Assembly: GCA_012841485.1 (NCBI GenBank)
Contig: DUUU01000566.1
Coordinates: 1 to 10,389 of the forward strand
Direction of reading: 5' to 3'
Length of the DNA stretch: 10,389 bases
Source of the DNA: Armatimonadota bacterium
GTDB taxonomy: Bacteria; Armatimonadota; JAAZEB01
The notes under the pieces were generated by a model. The model was not told the origin of the DNA and ran no database searches. It saw only the letters and a program-made list of their open reading frames with translations. Both the position numbers and the translations under genes were made by a program. Positions 5,196 to 10,389 of this stretch are shown piece after piece (within the stretch, counting starts at the first letter, position 1; every line of letters starts with the position of its first letter).

Positions 5196-6129
5196 ACCGC
5201 AATTCACCGGCGCGCCCGGCCGCCTGGCCAAAGCGATCCAGCAGCCAGCCCTCCATGCGGGTGTAGGTCTCCTCATAGTAGGGGCTGCGGCTGAAGAAGC
5301 CGTGGCCGCGGCCCTCGTAGCTCACCAGCTCTCCGGCAACGCCGTTTTGCCTCAGCACATCGCGGAAGCGCTCCGCCTGCGCGTAAGGCACCGCCTTATC
5401 CGCCATGCCGTGAAAAAGGAGGCAGGGCGGGGTCTCTGGCCCAACGTGCGTGATTGGCGAGGCGTCCCGATAGAGCGCCTCATTCCCCTCGAACGGCACG
5501 CCCAGGAAGGAGATCAGCCACTCCGCGCATCGCTCCTCCCCGGCCAGCGCCACCAGATCGAGCACGGGGTTGAACAGCACGGCCAGGCAGACCCGGCTTG
5601 AGGCGTCCGCGTGCCCGCTACTCCCCTCAAACCGGGGGATTCCGGCGGTCGTCGCGAGCATCGCGGCGAGATGCCCGCCCGCCGAGGCCCCGGCGCAGCC
5701 GATCCGCTCTGGGTCCACGCCCAACTCCCCGGCGTGGGCGCGCACCCAGCGCACGGCGCACTTGGCGTCTTCTACCGCCGCCGGATACTTCGCCTCCCCG
5801 GAGAGGCGGTAGGAGACGCTAGCGCAGGCGATCCCCACGGCGGCGAGGGATCCTGCCTGCCGATAGAACTGCCCCGGCGTGCCACTCGACCACGCGCCCC
5901 CGTGGAAGAAAAGCATCGCTGGGCGCGGCGCGGGCCATGCGCCCTCGTCCGGTAAGAAGAGGTCCAGCGTGAGCTCCCGACCACCGGCCCGGCCATACAC
6001 CACGCTCCGACGCAGCTCCACGCCTTCCGGCGGTGGGAGCGCCGGTCGCTGTCCCGCGCGAAGCATGCGCCCCCGCGCGGCGGCTTGCAGGCTCTCCATC
6101 CGATCTCCATCCCCAGCCGGTTCGGCCAT
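5194..6129 (-). CDS. Alpha/beta-hydrolase carbohydrate esterase (BD-FAE-like)
   Basis: The protein has 311 residues. The ATG at 6129 lies eight nucleotides after GAGGT (6138-6142). A GTG at 6132 would add one residue. It is a serine hydrolase of the alpha/beta-hydrolase-3 / BD-FAE type. The oxyanion-hole motif FFHGGAW is at residues 75-80. The nucleophile Ser149 lies in GASAG, the acid is Asp244 in HGMADKAVPY, and the base is His276 in GRGHGFF. Related enzymes remove acetyl or feruloyl groups from polysaccharides, which would assist the glycosidase encoded immediately upstream, only six nucleotides away. There is no signal peptide, so it is probably cytoplasmic and acts on imported fragments. 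The domain seems complete. The last few codons (GELR) coincide with the drop in GC at the phage-remnant junction, so the natural C-terminus may have been slightly changed. Confidence 0.88.
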   Translation of the reverse strand: MAEPAGDGDRMESLQAAARGRMLRAGQRPALPPPEGVELRRSVVYGRAGGRELTLDLFLPDEGAWPAPRPAMLFFHGGAWSSGTPGQFYRQAGSLAAVGIACASVSYRLSGEAKYPAAVEDAKCAVRWVRAHAGELGVDPERIGCAGASAGGHLAAMLATTAGIPRFEGSSGHADASSRVCLAVLFNPVLDLVALAGEERCAEWLISFLGVPFEGNEALYRDASPITHVGPETPPCLLFHGMADKAVPYAQAERFRDVLRQNGVAGELVSYEGRGHGFFSRSPYYEETYTRMEGWLLDRFGQAAGRAGELR

Positions 6130-6135
6130 CACTCG

Positions 6136-9100
6136 CTACCTCAACACGATCCGGTAGGAGAAGGCCGCCGCGTCCAGGTCGAGATGCAGCACGTCTCCCT
6201 TGTGCGTGAAAGCCACGGCGCCGAGAGGCTTGCCCGCCTGGTCGAGGCCTTCCACCGAGGTCACGCGCTGGCCCTTCGCGCCCAGTGCGGGCAGGCGCAG
6301 CTCTGCCTGGAAGGGGAAGCTCCCCTGAAGCGGGTAGAGCCGCCACTCGCGCCCGGAGTGAAGCAGGCGAAACGCCCCGTTTGTGACGACCGTTCCAAAA
6401 TCGATCCTCTTCCCTTCGGCGTTCTCTTTCGGGGCATCGGGGCCAGGCCGCTCCGGGGCGTACTTCACCGAATCGATAGCCCCCTGGCGCCGCTTCACCG
6501 TGAAGAGGCCCCCGCGTACCCGGGTGCCATCGATATCGGCCAGAGGCAGCAGCCGGCCACCGCCCTTGGGCGAGTAGATGCCATACCGCAGGTAGTAATC
6601 ACCATCGTACGGTGCGCCCGCGAAGGTGAAGCGGATCATGCACCGATGCACGCCCTCCTGCCGCAGCTTCTCGGCCGGCAGGCCGTTCGGCGCGTGAATC
6701 ACGATGCGGTCGGTTCCCTGAGCCACCGCCTTGTCATGCGAGATGTGAACGAAGGCCTGGTAGCCCTCCGGCAAGGCGCGCAACACCTCCCACTCGAACT
6801 CCACCTCCACCTGGCCCTCTCCCAGGTGCCGCGCCCCCACCACGCGCGTCTTCACCGGGGCACGGCTGACCGTGTCGAGCGATGTCGGGCGCGCGTCCAC
6901 GAAGGTCACCCCCGGACTGCGCGCCAGGGCGACCGAGAGCCCCTCGCGCGCGATGATCGCGGCCATCGTCTGCCCCGCTTTCGCCAGGAAGCCATAGCGC
7001 GGCAGCACCACGCCTTCCACCTGCCAGGGGGTCTCCCCGCGGTTGGTCCACACCTGGGCGCCACCGCCAAAAGTGGTGTGCTGGCGGTGGAGATCATCGC
7101 CCACGAACTCGTGCGTCTCCAGCGATTGGTGGGCGAGCTCCTTGCACACGTCGTGCAGCAGCCAGTAGGTCTTCACGGTGTCGCGGGTGCATGGCCCGGT
7201 ACACATCGGGTTGCGCCCGCCTATCACCGTGTTGGAGAAGTAGTCATCGCTCCCCCAGCTCGCGTAGGGCTCGGTGCCCGCGTAGCGCTGGCCCAGGCCG
7301 CCGGCGAAGAGGATCATCGCGCCGTGCGACGCCATATCGTGCCAGGGAACGCGCTCGGAGTCGGCGCACGACCAGTTCCAGATCTTCGCCGAGTAGTGGT
7401 CCGGCTGGACGCCATCGACGTGGCCGATGAGCGCGTCGTGCCCCGCTTCGGAGACCGTGGGGGCATTGTCTCCGAGGGTATCGCGGATGTAGTCAAAGCA
7501 CTCGCCCCAGTGCTTCGCGCATTCCATCTTCGTGTAGAAGCGGCCTTCCTCGTCGTAATAGTCGATGACCGAGTGCGCAGTGAAAACATCGACAAACGAG
7601 GCCGTGGGCGCGAAGCCCTCCTTGATCAGCTTCATGTTGCGCGCCAGCCACGGCTTGAATGCGTGGGGGAGCCAGCGATAGCTCTGCGCCCGGAGTGATT
7701 TGTGAAGCCACGCGCGCTGGGGCGTGCCATCCTCATTGAAGACGATGTGCTTGTAGCTGAAGCCCTCGGCATCCGGGTAGTAGTCGATGTAGTTATCATG
7801 CACGCCAAAGAGGATGCCGCTATCACGGCAGGCGCTCACCCAGTCGTTCCACACCGCCGGGTCGCAGTTCGGGGGGTAGATATCTGGCAGGCGGTAGTCA
7901 TAGCCCCAACGCTGCCACGAGTGCTTGATCAAGACGGAGTCGGTGAGGCCGTAGGCGGCGGCCCGGCGAATATCATCGCCGATCTCGTGCCCGCCCCACC
8001 AATCGATGCACATCTTCCCCTTCAGCTTCGCCACGCCGCCGGCCGGCTTGAACCCGGCGAGGTCGCGATAGACGCGGGCCGCCGCGAACGCCCCGCGCGC
8101 CGAGGGCACCAGGAGGAACGAGGCGTCGTGGTGCGTTTGCAGCGAGTAGAGGCGCTTCTCCGGATCCACATCAAAGCGGTCCGGGAAAACGTCGCACGCC
8201 TGCACCAGGCTGACGCCGTTCTCGAAATCGATGCCCACGTGCCGGGTGCTCAGCTGGAAGCCGTTGCCGCGGAGGGCGAAGCGCCCCGGCTCCTGAATCA
8301 CATTGCCAAAACCGGCGTAAACACGGCGCGCCTTCCGATTGGCCGGGCCGATGCCAAGCAGCGTAAAGCGCGGCTGCCCCCGCCGGTCACGCGTCACGCC
8401 CGGCATCGCAAAGGAGAGGCGCACGCCGCCCGCCACGGGCCGCAGCACCGCGTCCACCGGAATTCGCGCCTCGTTCAGGAGGACGGTGTGCCGGATCGTC
8501 ACGGCGTCCGGGCTCGCCTTCGTGGGAGGCAGGATTTTGACATCCTCCACGCTCGCCGCGGAGCGCCAGTCGCCCAGGCGCTCGCCGGCCACCTCGATCA
8601 GGAAGCCTTCGAAGGAGACCGTCTCGCGGTTGTCCGCCACGGCCAGAGCGCCATCCACCAGGCCGCGCGGGCCTGGTACCAGAGCGATCCCAAAGGCGCC
8701 GGCGCGACTCTGCACTCTCCACGAGAAACGGTCGGTCCTGCCAGAGCGGGCTTGCTTTGCCTTGGCCTCTGCCTTCTGCCTCCGCTCAGCCCACGCCTGG
8801 GGCGTCTCCTCCGCAGGCAGATTGCCCACCACCAGCGTTGGTTCTGCCCAGTGGCCGGAATCGCAGTTCGTGTTTCCTTTCGGACCGGGACCATTCCAGA
8901 GGCGCAGCGTCACCGTCTTGCCGGCATAGGCCGAGAGATCGACCGTGGCCGGCTCCCACGTCTTGGAGAGGCTGAAGCGTTCGAAAAGCTGGACAAACCG
9001 GGCCCCGTCTGCCCTGGCCTCGGGCGTCGCGCTGGCTTTGCCGGAAGACGCACCCTCTTCCGCGACACACACGCGCCACTCCACACCATCGCTCGCGCCC

Positions 9101-10389
9101 TCGCCAGGCTTGTGGTCGCGGATCGCCGTGGCGAACCGGAGGGTGATCGGTTTCACGTTCGGCAGGGCAAAACGCGCATCCGCCCACGAGGGGCCAACGC
9201 CGCCCCGATAAGGCGGGTGAATCGTGATGCACGGCCGGGTATCAGGGCGCGAGGCCGTTCCCGGCGCGAAGCTGGTTCCCGTTTCGGGATCGCTCCCTGT
9301 CCACCCGAGGGGCTTCTCAAGCAGCGGCTTCCCCTCGCGAGCGATACACACCCGGTAGCCCGCGAGACGATCCAGCCGGGTGGCGCCCCGGCCAGAGATG
9401 ACGTTCACCGGCAGCTGCAACAGGCCATCGTCATGCGTACGCGCGGAAAGCTCCAGAGGCACATAGGCCGCAGGCGAGATCCAGTAGTCACTATCGCGGT
9501 GTCCAAGAGTAAGCTCGGCCACGCGCCGGCCACCGTCGGCGTCGCCCAACATCACGTTGAGGCCAAGGTGCTGCCCTACTTTCACATCCGGGCCAATCAG
9601 CGACAGGGGAAGCGCGATCTCTGCCTCATAGCCCCCGGGGGTCCGCCGCGCCGCGACCTGCACCGCGCCGGGGTCCGGCAGCAGCCGCGTCTTGAGGCCG
9701 TAGTCGGGCACTTTCACGAGTGGCCTCGCGCCGCCGAAGGGACTGATAGCGAGGACCAGGTCCTCCTCGGAGAGCACGCGCTCGTTCCGCTCGCGCGGGG
9801 ATCGCGCCGCCAGGTAGACGCGGATGTAGTCGCTATCCATGAAGTCGCGGCTCGTGCGGTCCGTGGCGCTGATCTCCTCATCAGAGACGCGCGCGCCGAG
9901 GTAGAGACGCTCGCCATCATGGAGCGCGGTGAGCACGGCCCCAAAATCACCCGGTTCGATGGTGCCAACGCCCGCATGGGTGCCATCCAGAGGCACGGGA
10001 ATCGCGTTGGTCCATTCCGAGAGGTCGCCATCCACCTTCACGGGCGCCTCCGCGCTCAGTGCCGCCACCTGGGCGACTGCCGGCGGGCGCGGCTTCGCCA
10101 CTTCCACAGCAGCGCGCGCCACCTCGATGACGAGCACGGCGTGCGCGCGCAGGGGCTGCCCACCCTCGGTGAACTCCGCGTAGGCGTGGACCGGGTAGTG
10201 AGCGGCGTAGATGCCCCTGCCGGCGACCACGTTCACCGTCACCTCGGCCTTCGCGCGGGCTCCCACTGTGAAAGGACGCGGGTTGGGCCCATCCACGCGC
10301 CACCGGTCGATGACACCAATCCGCAGGGTGCCCGTCAATGGCGCGGGGCCTTTGTTCTCCAGGCGGATCACCACCGGCACGGGCTGCTC
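6136..10389 (-). CDS. Large multidomain glycoside-hydrolase-like protein, 5' end outside window
   Basis: The frame is open to the right edge; residues here are counted from an internal GTG at 10380 (1414 residues to the TAG). Residues 1-90 look like an Ig/NEW3-type sandwich. Residues 112-310 resemble a CBM9/DOMON sugar-binding domain (VDGDLSEW, then DGERLYLGARVSD). Residues 330-520 form a further jelly-roll-like segment, and 521-550 a charged linker (AERRQKAEAKAKQ). Residues 550-775 form a large beta-sandwich. Residues 785-1090 are a probable TIM barrel with CIDWWGGHE, VHDNYIDYYPD, SFVDVFTA and TVSEAGHDA. The rest is beta-rich. Asp931 (FVDV) and Glu978 (VSEAG) are candidate nucleophile and acid/base. 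The sandwich-plus-barrel order recalls GH101/GH129-type and DUF5696-like proteins, but I cannot assign the family. Any signal peptide would lie outside the window. The esterase follows six nucleotides after the stop, which implies a shared operon and substrate. Confidence 0.82.
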   Translation of the reverse strand, partial: EQPVPVVIRLENKGPAPLTGTLRIGVIDRWRVDGPNPRPFTVGARAKAEVTVNVVAGRGIYAAHYPVHAYAEFTEGGQPLRAHAVLVIEVARAAVEVAKPRPPAVAQVAALSAEAPVKVDGDLSEWTNAIPVPLDGTHAGVGTIEPGDFGAVLTALHDGERLYLGARVSDEEISATDRTSRDFMDSDYIRVYLAARSPRERNERVLSEEDLVLAISPFGGARPLVKVPDYGLKTRLLPDPGAVQVAARRTPGGYEAEIALPLSLIGPDVKVGQHLGLNVMLGDADGGRRVAELTLGHRDSDYWISPAAYVPLELSARTHDDGLLQLPVNVISGRGATRLDRLAGYRVCIAREGKPLLEKPLGWTGSDPETGTSFAPGTASRPDTRPCITIHPPYRGGVGPSWADARFALPNVKPITLRFATAIRDHKPGEGASDGVEWRVCVAEEGASSGKASATPEARADGARFVQLFERFSLSKTWEPATVDLSAYAGKTVTLRLWNGPGPKGNTNCDSGHWAEPTLVVGNLPAEETPQAWAERRQKAEAKAKQARSGRTDRFSWRVQSRAGAFGIALVPGPRGLVDGALAVADNRETVSFEGFLIEVAGERLGDWRSAASVEDVKILPPTKASPDAVTIRHTVLLNEARIPVDAVLRPVAGGVRLSFAMPGVTRDRRGQPRFTLLGIGPANRKARRVYAGFGNVIQEPGRFALRGNGFQLSTRHVGIDFENGVSLVQACDVFPDRFDVDPEKRLYSLQTHHDASFLLVPSARGAFAAARVYRDLAGFKPAGGVAKLKGKMCIDWWGGHEIGDDIRRAAAYGLTDSVLIKHSWQRWGYDYRLPDIYPPNCDPAVWNDWVSACRDSGILFGVHDNYIDYYPDAEGFSYKHIVFNEDGTPQRAWLHKSLRAQSYRWLPHAFKPWLARNMKLIKEGFAPTASFVDVFTAHSVIDYYDEEGRFYTKMECAKHWGECFDYIRDTLGDNAPTVSEAGHDALIGHVDGVQPDHYSAKIWNWSCADSERVPWHDMASHGAMILFAGGLGQRYAGTEPYASWGSDDYFSNTVIGGRNPMCTGPCTRDTVKTYWLLHDVCKELAHQSLETHEFVGDDLHRQHTTFGGGAQVWTNRGETPWQVEGVVLPRYGFLAKAGQTMAAIIAREGLSVALARSPGVTFVDARPTSLDTVSRAPVKTRVVGARHLGEGQVEVEFEWEVLRALPEGYQAFVHISHDKAVAQGTDRIVIHAPNGLPAEKLRQEGVHRCMIRFTFAGAPYDGDYYLRYGIYSPKGGGRLLPLADIDGTRVRGGLFTVKRRQGAIDSVKYAPERPGPDAPKENAEGKRIDFGTVVTNGAFRLLHSGREWRLYPLQGSFPFQAELRLPALGAKGQRVTSVEGLDQAGKPLGAVAFTHKGDVLHLDLDAAAFSYRIVLR
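6138..6142 (-). promoter_or_regulatory. Ribosome binding site of the esterase inside the glycosidase 3' end
   Basis: The minus strand reads GAGGT, overlapping the last codons and stop of the glycosidase gene, eight nucleotides before ATG 6129 and five before GTG 6132. This indicates translational coupling in one transcript. Confidence 0.55.

Noticed and set aside
5196..5276. N-terminal extension of the metallopeptidase frame
   Set aside because: These roughly 27 codons are an out-of-frame reading of the esterase C-terminus, with no ribosome binding site before ATG 5276.
6085..7698. Long plus-strand frame (537 codons)
   Set aside because: It is antisense to the glycosidase TIM barrel and has low-complexity mirror composition without domains.

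Overview
The window is mostly GC-rich bacterial DNA, and every gene I can support lies on the minus strand. It looks like part of a glycan-degradation locus interrupted by a small phage-derived island. The organism is probably a free-living or gut-associated polysaccharide degrader from a GC-rich, poorly cultivated phylum. Armatimonadota would fit, and Planctomycetota or Lentisphaerota cannot be excluded. This guess rests on gene style (very large multidomain glycosidase-like protein, BD-FAE-type esterase, orphan seven-bladed propellers), not on a marker gene.

Layout in transcription order, right to left. (1) 10389-6136 is a glycoside-hydrolase-like protein of more than 1414 residues whose 5' end lies outside the window. 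It has an Ig-like segment, a CBM9-like domain, a jelly-roll-like segment, a beta-sandwich and a probable TIM barrel. (2) 6129-5194 is an alpha/beta-hydrolase esterase starting 6 nt after the glycosidase stop, so the two are almost certainly one operon. (3) 5195-2778 is a stretch of lower and then intermediate GC with phage character. It holds the C-terminal part of a phage head-morphogenesis metallopeptidase with an HExxH motif, two translationally coupled small genes behind a good extended -10 promoter, a 266-nt operator-like region full of inverted repeats, and an XRE-S24 (CI/LexA-type) repressor. (4) 2721-294 carries two tandem seven-bladed beta-propeller genes. The first has histidines at the start of several blades, recalling the metal-binding pore of propeller polysaccharide lyases. 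(5) 293-1 is non-coding as far as I can see and contains short direct repeats with 10-bp period and an 8-bp inverted repeat, possibly a control region for a gene beyond the left edge.

Working model (inference): the glycosidase, esterase and propeller proteins once formed one glycan-degradation transcription unit. A prophage remnant, now reduced to a repressor, its operators and morphogenesis fragments, sits between the esterase and the propellers. The repressor probably controls itself, and may also control the promoter at 4641-4670, because the same half-site GTTCGCCC occurs three times upstream of the repressor gene and once immediately downstream of that promoter's -10 box. I find no rRNA, tRNA, CRISPR array or insertion sequence.
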